Assembly (NCBI RefSeq): GCF_001425945.1
Contig: NZ_LMEB01000005.1
Coordinates: 366,001 to 430,000 of the forward strand
DNA: 64,000 bases
Origin: Brevundimonas sp. Root1279
Lineage (GTDB): Bacteria; Pseudomonadota; Alphaproteobacteria; Caulobacterales; Caulobacteraceae
Direction: 5' to 3'
The notes beneath the pieces are model-generated. The model saw only the letters and a program-made list of their open reading frames with translations, was not told the DNA's origin and did not search any database. The position numbers and the translations under genes are program-made. Numbering within the stretch: the stretch's first letter is position 1; each line of letters opens with the position of its first letter. Below are positions 9,876 to 21,450 of this stretch, piece after piece.

Positions 9876-10739
9876 TCACGACCGCGGCGCTTCCCTTGTG
9901 GGCGCCTCGGGCAGCAGGAAGCGATCATAGGTCGACGGAGGATGTTCGCGCATGTCGTCGCGCAGCCATTCCATCGGCCGTTGACCCTCGGTGATGCCGC
10001 CCCGGGCCGGCCGATCGATATCGATGATCAGCACGACCGCCATATTGGTCAGGAACATCAGGAAGAAGCCGGTCGCCCGGCCGCGCGGCCCGATAAGCAC
10101 AAAGCCCATGACCGCCGCCGTCACGATCATGTAGACGAGCAGGACCACGAACACCTCGGTCGGTATTCGCACCAGCCGGGCCGCCTTGCGCGATCGGTCG
10201 AGGTCGATGACCTCGTTCATGCTCTCGAGGTAGGTGCTCGAGAAGTCGTAGCCGCGGATCGTGGGGAAGGCGGCCACCGTCGCCTGCCAGAGATCGGTCG
10301 CCAGACGGTCGTTCCGGGCCAGCAGGGCCGGGAGTTGGGATCGGTCGGTGGCCTTGGACAGCACCAGCCGGTTCTCGGTGTAGGCGACCAGCAGCCGGCT
10401 TAACCGCGCGCGGTGCGGCTCTTCCAGCAGCTGGGTGCGCAGATAGGCCGTGCCGATGGCGTTGGCCTCCTGGAGCACAAGCGAGCGCCGGGTCTCGAAC
10501 CGGTCCACCGCCAGGGAGAAGGTGAAGCCCACCAGCAGGGCCAGGAGCCCGACCACGGCCGAGACCAGATACCCTTCCTGGGATTCCTTGAGTTCCTGCC
10601 CTGTCAGGACGGCATCCCGGTCGCTCCAGGTCCGGAGCCTCTTCCCGAGCCAACCGGCCGCTGTCATGGCCAAGAGGATGATCAGCCCCAGCACGATGGC
10701 CGGCGCGAAATCGAGCCAGGCGGCGATGGTGGTCCACAT
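9876..10739 (-). CDS. DUF4239-like integral membrane protein
   Basis: This 287-residue protein has four predicted membrane segments: about residues 10-30, 56-75, 193-212 and 222-243. Between the second and third lies a ~115-residue soluble region with an ANAIGTAYLR motif. That layout, with two helices at each end and a helical middle, matches DUF4239 (bestrophin-like) proteins found in many proteobacteria. The biochemical role of the family is not settled. The C-terminal tail is hydrophilic and rich in Arg/Glu. It is on the same strand as ccrM, 71 bp upstream, and could share its transcript, but ccrM is normally driven by its own promoter. Confidence 0.6.
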   Translation of the reverse strand: MWTTIAAWLDFAPAIVLGLIILLAMTAAGWLGKRLRTWSDRDAVLTGQELKESQEGYLVSAVVGLLALLVGFTFSLAVDRFETRRSLVLQEANAIGTAYLRTQLLEEPHRARLSRLLVAYTENRLVLSKATDRSQLPALLARNDRLATDLWQATVAAFPTIRGYDFSSTYLESMNEVIDLDRSRKAARLVRIPTEVFVVLLVYMIVTAAVMGFVLIGPRGRATGFFLMFLTNMAVVLIIDIDRPARGGITEGQRPMEWLRDDMREHPPSTYDRFLLPEAPTREAPRS

Positions 10740-10855
10740 CGAACGGCGGTCCTTCAGCTGGAGCCACCATCGCGCAGCGCCGGCCGCCTGTTCATCCGGG
10801 AAAACCCTCGGTTCCCGGCGCAGATGGCCTCAGCCCGGCGCCGCAGCGCGACCCG

Positions 10856-11701
10856 TCACTCCGCGGGCCGCGGCGCGAGGGGAGCGGTGATCTGCATCTC
10901 GCCGTAGACGGGCTTTTTGGCCTCCAGCCCGGCGATGAACTCGAGTTCCTGCAGGGCTGTCTGGTTGCCGGGCTCCGCCACGAGCGAGGCCTCGTACGCG
11001 GCGCGCGCCTCGGGAATCCGCCCGAGTTCGACCAGGGTGTAGCCCAGGCGCCGCTGAAGATGCGCCGGCTTGGCGGTCAGGAGCGGATCCTCCGCCGCCA
11101 TGGCCTCTTTGATCAGGGCGTAGGCGTCATCCCAACGCTGCTGGGCGTGCAGGACGACCAGTTTCTCGTTCAGCAGAAGGCGATCCAGCGGCTGGAGGGC
11201 GAGGCCTTGGTCGAGGAAGGTCATCGCCTGGTCGAAGTCCCGACGCTCCAACGCCTCGCTGCCGAGCAGGAAGGCGATGCGCGGATAGATATTGGGCCGC
11301 GCCACGACCTTGAGCTCGCCCCGGCCGCCCGACGCGGCGAAGTCCATGCCGATGTCCTGGGCGAGGATCATGGTTTCCTCGAAGTCGTCCGAATGGATCA
11401 CCCAGCCGCCGTCGACCTGCATCACGGCCGGATAGGTCGCCGGCGCTGCGGCGAGCGCCTCGCGAAGGCCCGCCAGATGCGGGGCCAGCGCGGCGAAGCC
11501 GCCGGTGTTGAAGTCGGTAATGGCGGCTTCGTAGACGGCGTAGTGCCTCGCCTCGGACTGCGGCGCGGCCTCGCCTCCGAGGTTGATCTTCACCTGAGGG
11601 TCGGACTGGGCCGCTTCCTGCGCAGCGACCGAGGCAGCGCAGGCCAGGGGCGCCAGAATGAGCCCGGCCGCCAGCGCCGCCGTCATGACCGTGCGTTTCA
11701 T
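10856..11701 (-). CDS. Exported TPR-type protein of unknown function
   Basis: This 281-residue protein starts with a signal peptide (cleavage probably near residue 27, SVAAQ). The start at 11701 is supported by GAGGGGAAG directly upstream. The C-terminal half contains at least three degenerate tetratricopeptide helix pairs, such as the FDQAMTFLDQGLALQP and IPEARAAYEASLVAEP segments, so it likely binds partners in the periplasm. I do not recognise the N-terminal domain. It is divergent from ppdK, with 222 bp between the starts. Confidence 0.65.
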   Translation of the reverse strand: MKRTVMTAALAAGLILAPLACAASVAAQEAAQSDPQVKINLGGEAAPQSEARHYAVYEAAITDFNTGGFAALAPHLAGLREALAAAPATYPAVMQVDGGWVIHSDDFEETMILAQDIGMDFAASGGRGELKVVARPNIYPRIAFLLGSEALERRDFDQAMTFLDQGLALQPLDRLLLNEKLVVLHAQQRWDDAYALIKEAMAAEDPLLTAKPAHLQRRLGYTLVELGRIPEARAAYEASLVAEPGNQTALQELEFIAGLEAKKPVYGEMQITAPLAPRPAE

Positions 11702-11923
11702 CGTCTTCCCCTCAAGCTCAAGCTCGTCGAGCCTTTCCTGACGCAGCACAGGTCTCCGGCGCAAGCCGGAAGGTCGATGCGGCCTTGGCCGGCGGAACCG
11801 TCACACCCGCTCACGTTTTGTTACGCGCTCAGCCTCGCCATGGCGCCCCCGGCGCGGTAAGCGGGGCCAACACGCCGGGCGGAGCGAATCCGCTGCGGCT
11901 GGACCACGGTTCAGGGCTGTCAG

Positions 11924-14614
<2,691 letters not shown>

Positions 14615-14751
14615 TCATCCTGCGTTCAGCCTATGGACACGATAAGGTCAAGGTTGGCGTAGCGGTGTATGTGTCCCCGCGCTCACAGGTTGATTCAGGT
14701 TTAGCATGGGCTCTGGAACGGCTCGGCTAGAGAGCCATTTGTAGACCCGCT

Positions 14752-14786
14752 GGATGGGGCTGGTGACCACAGAAGTCACCACATCC
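14752..14786 (+). promoter_or_regulatory. Predicted 5' UTR stem-loop ahead of the OMP gene
   Basis: GGATG (14752-14756) pairs with CATCC (14782-14786) around an inner exact stem GGTGAC/GTCACC (14762-14767 and 14775-14780) with a seven-base loop. It ends just before the AAAGGG ribosome site of the outer-membrane protein gene, so it may influence message stability or translation. Structure is by eye only. Confidence 0.4.
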
Positions 14787-14803
14787 AAAGGGATACAGAA
14801 ACT

Positions 14804-15331
14804 ATGCGTACTATTCTACTCTCCGCCGCCGCTCTTACTCTGATCGCTGCGCCTGCGATGGCTCAGAGCGTTTCGAACCCTCAATGGACGGGTTCGCTCG
14901 GCTACACTCAACTTGATGGGGACCAAGGTGACCTGGGCGCCGTCACGGGTCGAGTCACGGCCAAGATGAGCCGTTACTTCGGCGTCGAGGGCGAAGCCTC
15001 GGTCGGCGTGAAGGACGAGGACATCTCCTTCGCCGGCGTCGACGGCAAGCTCGAGCATGATTATGACGCCGCCATCTACGGCGTCGCCAACGTGCCGGTG
15101 AGCCCGAACCTCGAACTGTTCGGTCGGGTCGGCTACGGCACGACCTCGATCAAGGCGGACGTGGCCGGCGTCACCGCCCAGGCGGACGGCGAGAGCGTCA
15201 ACTACGGCGCCGGCGCCAACTGGTTCTTCGACAGCCAGAACGGCCTGCGCGCCGACTGGACCCGTCGCGACTTCCAGGACGACGGCGGCGAGCTCGACAC
15301 CTACGGCCTGAGCTACGTGCGTCGCTTCTGA
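14804..15331 (+). CDS. Small outer-membrane beta-barrel protein
   Basis: This 175-residue protein has a clear signal peptide (cleavage after AMAQ, residue 21). Alternating hydrophobic residues then form about eight amphipathic strands, and the chain ends in the aromatic YVRRF typical of beta-barrels recognised by the BAM complex. It resembles the OmpA-like or OmpW-like small porin-family barrels; no periplasmic peptidoglycan-binding domain is present. It stands alone with a strong terminator just behind it and a structured leader in front. No specific ligand can be inferred. Confidence 0.8.
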   Translation: MRTILLSAAALTLIAAPAMAQSVSNPQWTGSLGYTQLDGDQGDLGAVTGRVTAKMSRYFGVEGEASVGVKDEDISFAGVDGKLEHDYDAAIYGVANVPVSPNLELFGRVGYGTTSIKADVAGVTAQADGESVNYGAGANWFFDSQNGLRADWTRRDFQDDGGELDTYGLSYVRRF

Positions 15332-15350
15332 TCGGATAGCCAGATGCACG

Positions 15351-15385
15351 AAGGCCCGCGACGGCGACGTCGCGGGCCTTTTCGT
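15351..15385 (+). terminator. Rho-independent terminator of the OMP gene
   Basis: AAGGCCCGCGAC (15351-15362) pairs exactly with GTCGCGGGCCTT (15369-15380) over a six-base loop, followed by TTTTCGTTT. It starts 20 bp after the OMP stop. It also precedes the convergent small gene, for which it could act in reverse because of flanking adenines. Confidence 0.8.
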
Positions 15386-15406
15386 TTGCTCCGAGGCGCG
15401 CGGGCC

Positions 15407-15670
15407 TCAGGCGACCCCGGGCTGCAACGCCCAGCGCATCGAGCCTTCGCCGAACGGCTTGAAGAACAGGTCGCGATAGCGCTCGAAGACCTCGATGATC
15501 CGGTTGGCCAGATCCTGGGCGACCATCTCGCCGCGCTGTCGCTTCATGGCGGCGACGCACTGCACGACATCGCGCTGGTGGGCCGAACCGCCCATGCGCT
15601 TGAGCACCGCTGCGACGTCCTGCGCCAGCGGATCGATCTGAACTGCCCACGGATTGGTGTTCTGAGTCAT
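15407..15670 (-). CDS. Small conserved hypothetical protein
   Basis: This 87-residue protein has no signal peptide. Its central region, about residues 28-72, is predicted helical and basic (MKRQRGEMVAQDLANR), with a spacing that could be a small helix-turn-helix, but I do not recognise the family. The ATG at 15670 is preceded by AAGGGGGCG, a good ribosome site, and codon use is like its neighbours, so it is probably a real gene. It is convergent with the OMP gene and divergent from the lipoprotein gene at 15823. Confidence 0.6.
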   Translation of the reverse strand: MTQNTNPWAVQIDPLAQDVAAVLKRMGGSAHQRDVVQCVAAMKRQRGEMVAQDLANRIIEVFERYRDLFFKPFGEGSMRWALQPGVA

Positions 15671-15822
15671 TCGGGACGCCCCCTTGTTCTCGACACTGCC
15701 GAAGCGGTCGCAAAAACAAGCCGGGGATGCAAGCGTGGCCGCGAAAATCGTCATTCAGGCGAGTAAATTGCCGCGGACAAGTCCGTTTGGACCCCTCCTT
15801 GAGGCGGCGCGTTAGCTTCGCC

Positions 15823-16305
15823 ATGGCCCCTTTGCGACTCACCCTGATCAGCCTGCTCGCCCTCTCCGCTTGCGGTCCGCAGGCGACCAATCCCCCTACC
15901 GAACCCGCTCAGCCGATCGATACGCCTCAGGCCGCGGCTCCGCCGCCGCCGCCGCCACCCGGGGTCGGCACGGTGATGCCGGGCGCCGGTCCCCGCTCAT
16001 TTGTCGGCCGCTGGGCCGCCGATGTCGCCTGGTGTCTCAACCGGGAAGGCCCGGAGCGGCCGATCGAGATCACCACGACCCGGTTCGAGGGTTATGAAAA
16101 CAGCTGCGCCATCGCCGCCGTCGACCAGGTGAGCCAGGGCTATGAGGCGGCCCTGACATGCACCGGCGAAGGCATGACCTCGAACGAACGCATCCGCATG
16201 GAGGTCGCCGGCCAGACCATGCGGCTGACCTGGCTGAACCGCGACAACGCGACGGTCGCCCTCACGAAATGCACGCAGCTGAACGAGACCGCCGCGAAGG
16301 GCTGA
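15823..16305 (+). CDS. Small putative lipoprotein
   Basis: This 160-residue protein begins with a hydrophobic signal and a lipobox-like LSAC at residues 14-17. A proline-rich linker (seven prolines in a row) follows, and then a compact domain from about residue 55 with four cysteines that could form two disulfides. The start at 15823 was chosen because it gives the lipoprotein signal; the longer upstream frame is arginine-rich and unlikely to be translated. I do not recognise the C-terminal domain. It is convergent with ychF, 13 bp away. Confidence 0.6.
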   Translation: MAPLRLTLISLLALSACGPQATNPPTEPAQPIDTPQAAAPPPPPPPGVGTVMPGAGPRSFVGRWAADVAWCLNREGPERPIEITTTRFEGYENSCAIAAVDQVSQGYEAALTCTGEGMTSNERIRMEVAGQTMRLTWLNRDNATVALTKCTQLNETAAKG

Positions 16306-16318
16306 GGCGAAGCCGCGA

Positions 16319-17413
16319 TCAGTTGAACAGGAAGTTCATCACGTCGCCGTCCTTGACGACGTAGCTCTTGCCCTCGGCGCGCAGCTTGCCGGCCTCGCGG
16401 GCCTTGGCTTCGCCCTTCAACGCGACATAGTCGTCGTAGGCGATGGTCTCGGCGCGGATGAAGCCCTTCTCGAAGTCGGTGTGGATGACGCCGGCCGCCT
16501 GGGGCGCGGTGTCGCCGACGTGGATGGTCCAGGCGCGCGCCTCCTTCGGTCCCACGGTGAAGTAGGACTGCAGGCCCAGCAGCGCATAGGCTTCGCGGAT
16601 CAGGCGGTTCAGGCCCGGCTCGGCTAGGCCCAGGCTCTCCAGGAACTCGGCCTGCTCCTCGGCGTCCAGCACGGCCAGCTCGGAATCGATCTTGGCCGAG
16701 ATGACCACCGACTTGGCGTTGTCGGCGGCGGCGCGCTTGGCGACTAGGTCAGACAGTTCATTGCCCTTGTCGGCCGAACCCTCGTCGACGTTGGCGACGT
16801 ACAGGGCGGGCAGGGAGGTCAGCAGCTGCAGCATGTGCCACGCCTTCTCGTCCTCCTTGCTGATCTCGGCGACGCGGGCGGGCTTGCCGGCGCGCAGCTG
16901 TTCGAGGGCCAGGTTGATGAGGCGCAGGGTGCCCTGCATCTCCTTGTCGCCGGTCTTGGCGCGCTTCTCGACGTTGGGGTAGCGCTTCTCGAGGCTTTCG
17001 AGGTCGGCCAGCATCAGCTCGGTCTCGATGATCTCGAGGTCCGAGATCGGGTCGATGCGGTTCTCGACGTGGGTGATGTCGTCATCGACGAAGCAGCGGG
17101 CGACGAAGGCCACGGCGTCGCAGTCGCGGATATTGGCCAGGAACTGGTTGCCCAGGCCCTCGCCCTTCGACGCGCCGCGCACCAGGCCGGCGATGTCGAC
17201 GAAGGTGATCCGCGACGGGATGATCTCTTTCGAGCCCGCGATGGCCGCCAGCACGTCGAGGCGCGGCTCGGGCACGGCCACGTCGCCGGTGTTCGGCTCG
17301 ATGGTGCAGAACGGATAGTTCGCCGCCTGCGCCGCCGCCGTCTTGGTCAGGGCGTTGAACAGGGTGGACTTGCCGACGTTGGGCAGGCCGACGATCGCGA
17401 CTTTCAGAGCCAT
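16319..17413 (-). CDS. ychF: Redox-regulated ATPase/GTPase YchF (Obg family)
   Basis: YchF (OLA1 family) is a ribosome-associated P-loop NTPase linked to stress responses. The 364-residue protein has Walker A GLPNVGKS at residues 9-16, a DIAGLVRGASKGEGLGN switch region, and the C-terminal TGS domain ending in a DVMNFLFN-type tail that is near-invariant in the family. Length is exactly typical. In many alphaproteobacteria it directly follows pth; here the copper-type cluster lies between them. Confidence 0.96.
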   Translation of the reverse strand: MALKVAIVGLPNVGKSTLFNALTKTAAAQAANYPFCTIEPNTGDVAVPEPRLDVLAAIAGSKEIIPSRITFVDIAGLVRGASKGEGLGNQFLANIRDCDAVAFVARCFVDDDITHVENRIDPISDLEIIETELMLADLESLEKRYPNVEKRAKTGDKEMQGTLRLINLALEQLRAGKPARVAEISKEDEKAWHMLQLLTSLPALYVANVDEGSADKGNELSDLVAKRAAADNAKSVVISAKIDSELAVLDAEEQAEFLESLGLAEPGLNRLIREAYALLGLQSYFTVGPKEARAWTIHVGDTAPQAAGVIHTDFEKGFIRAETIAYDDYVALKGEAKAREAGKLRAEGKSYVVKDGDVMNFLFN

Positions 17414-17492
17414 GGGGGCGGGTATTCCTTGATGAGCGCGTGCCCTTAGCGGACCTGAGGCCGTTTGTCAGGCTCGCGCGTCGTCGAAGGCC

Positions 17493-17978
17493 TCAATGAC
17501 CTGCGTGTTCGGTCCCGGGGACGGGCGGCTGGGCCACGCTCGCCTCGATCTGAACCGGCGGCGCCGAGGCGAAGGTCAGGGTCAGCGGCACGGTGTCGCC
17601 GGCCTTCAGCGGCTCCTTCACCCCCAGCAGCATGATGTGCCGATTGTTCGGCTCCAGCACGACGGCCTCGCCGGCCGGCAGGGCGAGGCCCTCGCGCAGC
17701 TCGTACATGACCATCATGTTGTTCTCCATCTTGCTCTCGTGGAGCTGCGCCCGGCCGGCGGCCTCCGAGCTGAGCGAGACCAGGCGGTCGTTCGTCGAGG
17801 CGGTCATCGTCAGATAGCAGCCGGTCACCTTCCGGCCCGGAGGCGTCGGCCGGCACAGGGCGCCGGTCACCTGCACCGTCGCGGCCTCGGCGCCGCCCGC
17901 GCTCTTGGCGCCGCCCTGGTTGCAGGCGGCCAGTCCGGCCAGAACGAAGGCCGAGGCCAGCAGGGGCAGGGTCTTCAT
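17493..17978 (-). CDS. PCuAC-type periplasmic copper chaperone
   Basis: This 161-residue protein is a member of the PCuAC (DUF461) family, which binds Cu(I) in the periplasm and feeds cytochrome oxidase assembly or copper uptake. It has a lipoprotein-like signal (LAAC, Cys19) and the family metal ligands His80, Met91, His114 and Met116 (in NNRHIM). The C terminus ends with extra histidines (EHAGH). The start at 17978 has AAAGGA upstream. It is the last gene of a leftward cluster: DUF2946, TonB-dependent receptor, PepSY-TM protein, then this chaperone 11 bp behind. This strongly suggests copper acquisition. Confidence 0.88.
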   Translation of the reverse strand: MKTLPLLASAFVLAGLAACNQGGAKSAGGAEAATVQVTGALCRPTPPGRKVTGCYLTMTASTNDRLVSLSSEAAGRAQLHESKMENNMMVMYELREGLALPAGEAVVLEPNNRHIMLLGVKEPLKAGDTVPLTLTFASAPPVQIEASVAQPPVPGTEHAGH

Positions 17979-17989
17979 GCGCAGTCCTT

Positions 17990-19309
17990 TCACGCAGAGG
18001 CAGGCCGGGGCCGCATCGCCGTCCTCACCACCCAGTCCAGCAGGAGGGCGACGAGCAGGCTCAACCCGGTGAGGGGATAGAGGATCGAGAAGGGAATGAC
18101 GATTCCCAGAACCGCCGCCCGCACGCGCGGTCCCGGCGGGGCTACGGGGGCGCCGAGGCGTCCGTGAGGCCGCCGCGTCCACCACATGGCCAGGCCGCTC
18201 AGCGACAGCACCCAGATGGCGATGCAGCCGAGCAGCATGACGATCCGGTTGGCCTCGCCGTACTGCGTCCCCTGGTGGGTCGCCACGCCCCATTCGAAGG
18301 CCTTGGCGCCCCAGCCGAACTGGCCGTAGTCGATATCGCCACGGACCGCGCCGGTCACCCCGTCGACATAGAGGATGCGGGTGTCCTCCACCCGCTGCGG
18401 CTGGGTCGCCGCCGTCCAGGCCAGCCCGTCGCTCTTGGGCGCAGAGATCAGATAGGGCCGGGGCAGGCCGCGTGACTCGGGGGCCGCGACCACCTTGGCC
18501 AGGCTCGGCGTCCCCGGCGCGCCGTGCGCCATCGTCGCGTGCTCCATCGTCCAGCCCACGCCGGCCGGTTCGTCATGGTGCTCGGCGTGCGCCCAGCTCT
18601 CCGCCGCCGGGGCCGGCGGGCGTCCGATTCCGCTCTCGCGCATGACGTTCAGGATCTGGTCGCCCCACACCGCCGACCAGGGCATGCCGGTGAAGGCGAG
18701 GAAGAAGATCACCGCCCCGGCGTAGAGGCCGGTCACCGCATGGATGTCGCGCCACAGGCCGCGTCCGGCCCGGGCCCGCACGGTCAGCACCCCGGCCTCG
18801 CGCTTGCGGGGCCACCACAGGAACAGGCCGGTGGCGACCAGGATCATGGCCCAGCCGGCGACGATCTCGACGAGGATGTTGGCCCACGGGCCGGCGATGA
18901 CCAGGGAGTGCAGCCGCTTGACCGTCTCCATCGGCCCGCCGCCCTCGGCCACGCCGGTCACTCGCGCGTCGTGCGGATCGACGAAGACGAAAGCCTGCCG
19001 CCCGTCCGCCCGCTCGACGGTGAAGCGCACGGCGCGATCGTCGCGCGCGGGCCTCAGCACATTGACCACCCGGCCCTCGCGGGCGGCCGCCGCGGCCCAG
19101 AGGTCGGGCGAAACCGTCTCCTTCTGAGCGCTGATCTCGGCGACCGGCCGATAGACCGCGTCCTCGATCTCGGCCCGGTACAGGTAGATTCCGCCGGTGA
19201 GCGACATCAGCATCAGCACGGGCAGGACGATCAGCCCGGCATAGAAATGCCAGCGCCAGACGGCGCGATAGGCGCCCGAGATCGGCGCGACGGCTCGCAG
19301 CTTGTCCAT
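17990..19309 (-). CDS. PepSY-associated transmembrane protein
   Basis: This 439-residue inner-membrane protein belongs to the PepSY_TM (iron-regulated membrane protein) family, often paired with TonB-dependent metal receptors and thought to reduce or move metal ions. Four main membrane helices are visible (about residues 20-45, 140-160, 185-210, 340-362), with a further hydrophobic stretch near the C terminus. The periplasmic loop around residues 230-260 carries a His/Met-rich patch (AEHHDEPAGVGWTMEH), a plausible copper-binding site. Its ATG overlaps the receptor's TGA (TGATG), so the two are translationally coupled. Confidence 0.85.
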   Translation of the reverse strand: MDKLRAVAPISGAYRAVWRWHFYAGLIVLPVLMLMSLTGGIYLYRAEIEDAVYRPVAEISAQKETVSPDLWAAAAAREGRVVNVLRPARDDRAVRFTVERADGRQAFVFVDPHDARVTGVAEGGGPMETVKRLHSLVIAGPWANILVEIVAGWAMILVATGLFLWWPRKREAGVLTVRARAGRGLWRDIHAVTGLYAGAVIFFLAFTGMPWSAVWGDQILNVMRESGIGRPPAPAAESWAHAEHHDEPAGVGWTMEHATMAHGAPGTPSLAKVVAAPESRGLPRPYLISAPKSDGLAWTAATQPQRVEDTRILYVDGVTGAVRGDIDYGQFGWGAKAFEWGVATHQGTQYGEANRIVMLLGCIAIWVLSLSGLAMWWTRRPHGRLGAPVAPPGPRVRAAVLGIVIPFSILYPLTGLSLLVALLLDWVVRTAMRPRPASA

Positions 19310-21369
19310 CAGTAGCTCACCCGCACGCCGACGTAGGCCGAGCGGCCCTCGCCGGGATAGAAGACCGCCGTCCCGGCGGTCCGCGCATCGGTGACCGCCG
19401 CGAACTCGCCGACGTAGCGCTCGTCGGTCAGGTTGCGCAGGTCGGCGTAGACCGCGACGCCCTCGCTCACGTCGAAGCCGGTGTTCAATCCCAGCAGGGC
19501 GTAGCTCGGCGCCTTCAGGGTGTTGGCGTAGTCGACCCAGACGTCCTGCGGACGCCATTCTACCGACGGACTGACGAAGGCTCCGCCGCGCCGCCAGGTC
19601 AGCTCGGCCCGGTACTGGCGCCGGGGAACCACCGGCAGGCGGTTGTCGCCCCAGCGCGGATCGTTCTCGAAGCGGAAGTCGCTGAAGGCGTATGTCTGGC
19701 GCAGCAACAGGTCGCCCCCCGTAAGCGACGGCAGCCGCCAGTCCAGCCCGGCCTCGATCCCCTGGTGCACGGTCCGACCGGCGTTGAAGGTCGCCGCCGG
19801 GATGTCCGGGCCGACGATGAAACTGAGGATCTCCCCCTCGATCTCGCTGCGATAGACGGCCAGGTCCCAGGCGAAGGCCCCGCGCCGCCCGCGCGTGCCG
19901 AGCTCGGCGGTCCAGGCGTCCTGCACCTCGACCGGGGTGAACCCCGCCAGCGGCGCCTGCACCAGCGCCCCATAGGCCGGCGGTTCGACCGAGCGGGTCA
20001 GGTTGGCGAACACCTGCGCCCCGTCCTCGGCCTCCCACAACAGGCCCAGGCGCGGCGCGAACCAGTCGTACGCGATGGCGTCGTCATTGGCCGGGTCGAG
20101 CCGGTCCGCGTAGTTGCGCGTCGCCCGTCCGAACGAACCTCCGGCGACCAGCGCCAGCTGCTCCGTCACGAACAGCCGGCCCTCGCCGAACACGTCCAGT
20201 CCGTCGGCCTGCTGATAGGCCTTGGCCGTCAGAGCTCCGCGCTGGCCGCCCACATTGACGTAGCGCAGGGCGTCCAGCCCCCCGTCGCGCCAACTGAAGC
20301 CGTAGAAGGCGTCGGCCTTCAGAGCCGCGACGGTCCCGGTCCAGTCGACGCGGGCGAAGGCGCCGCGGGTCTCGCTCTGCTGGTCCACGACCTGGAAGAT
20401 CGGGTGATACAGCGCCTTGCCCCAGCCCCAGACCGCGCCCTCGAACAGGGTCTGATCGTCGAACCGCCAGCGCGTCTGCAGGGTCGCCCGCTTCAGCGTC
20501 TGGTCGCGGGCGTTGTCGTTGAGGATGTTGCTCGCCGGGGCCATGCGCGGCGTGGTCAGGGCCTGGTTCAGGGTCAGGGCGCCCGGCACGGACTGCTGGA
20601 TGTCGGCCGCCTGGACGATCAGGCGCACCTCGCGGTCGTCGCCGAAGCTGTAACCGAGGTTGGCGGCGATGCGGGCCTGCGACTGGTCGCTCTGCGCCCG
20701 CCATCCGTCCGCCTCCATCGCCGTGAGCGCGACGAAGCCGTCCCAGTCGCCGCGCACGCCCCCGGCCTCGCCGTGCAGGCGGCGGAAGCCGTACGACCCG
20801 GCCTCGGCCTGCAGCCTCAGCTCGTCCTGCGCCGTCCGGCCGGTGGGCGTGACCAGATTGATCGCGCCGCCCAGCTGGGCCCCGCCGAAGCGTAGGGTGT
20901 TCGACCCCTTCCACACCTCGATATAGCGGGCGCCGAGCTGATCGACCCCCTGGAAGTCGGAGAAGCCGTCGGCGTCGGCGAAGGGTACGCCGTCCTGGGC
21001 CAGCAGCACGCCGCGCTGGTGGAAGCCCTGGGCGATGCCCGAGCCGCGGATCGAGAGGCGGCTCTCCTCGCCATAGCGTTTCTGCGCCATCACTCCGGGC
21101 ACATTGCGCAGGCTGTCGGAGAAGCCCTGGGCGAAGCGGGTCTCATAGCTCTCGGCCGAGACCACGGCGACGGCGCCGGGCGTACGGGCCATCAGGGCGC
21201 GGGCGTCGGCGACGACCTGGGGATCTTCCGGATCGCGGCGACCGGTGACGATGACGCTGTCTAGCACGGCGGGGTCGTCGCTCGGCGCAGCAGGCTCATG
21301 GGCGAAGGCGGGCGCGGCCGAAGCCGCAAGCAGCAGCGCGCAGGGCGCTGCGAGGGTCCGAAGGGACAT
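19309..21369 (-). CDS. TonB-dependent outer-membrane receptor, probably for copper
   Basis: This ~686-residue protein has a signal peptide (cleavage near PAFAHE), a TonB-box-like segment (LDSVIVTGRR), an N-terminal plug domain (about residues 45-150) with VPGVMAQKRYGEESRLSIRG and GAINLVT, and a 22-strand barrel ending in an aromatic C terminus (VGVRVSY). Family membership is certain. The substrate is inferred from the cluster, since DUF2946, PepSY-TM and PCuAC partners are typical of copper uptake. A TTG codon directly before the ATG could also start it. A GC-rich hairpin (21397-21419) separates it from the DUF2946 gene. Confidence 0.88.
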   Translation of the reverse strand: MSLRTLAAPCALLLAASAAPAFAHEPAAPSDDPAVLDSVIVTGRRDPEDPQVVADARALMARTPGAVAVVSAESYETRFAQGFSDSLRNVPGVMAQKRYGEESRLSIRGSGIAQGFHQRGVLLAQDGVPFADADGFSDFQGVDQLGARYIEVWKGSNTLRFGGAQLGGAINLVTPTGRTAQDELRLQAEAGSYGFRRLHGEAGGVRGDWDGFVALTAMEADGWRAQSDQSQARIAANLGYSFGDDREVRLIVQAADIQQSVPGALTLNQALTTPRMAPASNILNDNARDQTLKRATLQTRWRFDDQTLFEGAVWGWGKALYHPIFQVVDQQSETRGAFARVDWTGTVAALKADAFYGFSWRDGGLDALRYVNVGGQRGALTAKAYQQADGLDVFGEGRLFVTEQLALVAGGSFGRATRNYADRLDPANDDAIAYDWFAPRLGLLWEAEDGAQVFANLTRSVEPPAYGALVQAPLAGFTPVEVQDAWTAELGTRGRRGAFAWDLAVYRSEIEGEILSFIVGPDIPAATFNAGRTVHQGIEAGLDWRLPSLTGGDLLLRQTYAFSDFRFENDPRWGDNRLPVVPRRQYRAELTWRRGGAFVSPSVEWRPQDVWVDYANTLKAPSYALLGLNTGFDVSEGVAVYADLRNLTDERYVGEFAAVTDARTAGTAVFYPGEGRSAYVGVRVSY

Positions 21370-21396
21370 CAAATGGGTCCTGAAACAGAGAAGGGC

Positions 21397-21419
21397 GCCC
21401 GCCGCGCCGGTCGGCGGGC
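21397..21419 (-). promoter_or_regulatory. GC-rich hairpin between DUF2946 and receptor genes
   Basis: GCCCGCCG (21397-21404) pairs with CGGCGGGC (21412-21419) over seven bases. No run of thymines follows on the minus strand, so it is more likely an intercistronic stability element or attenuator within the copper-type operon than a full terminator. Confidence 0.35.
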
Positions 21420-21450
21420 GGGGACATGCGCGCGAGGGCGCGGTTCTGCT

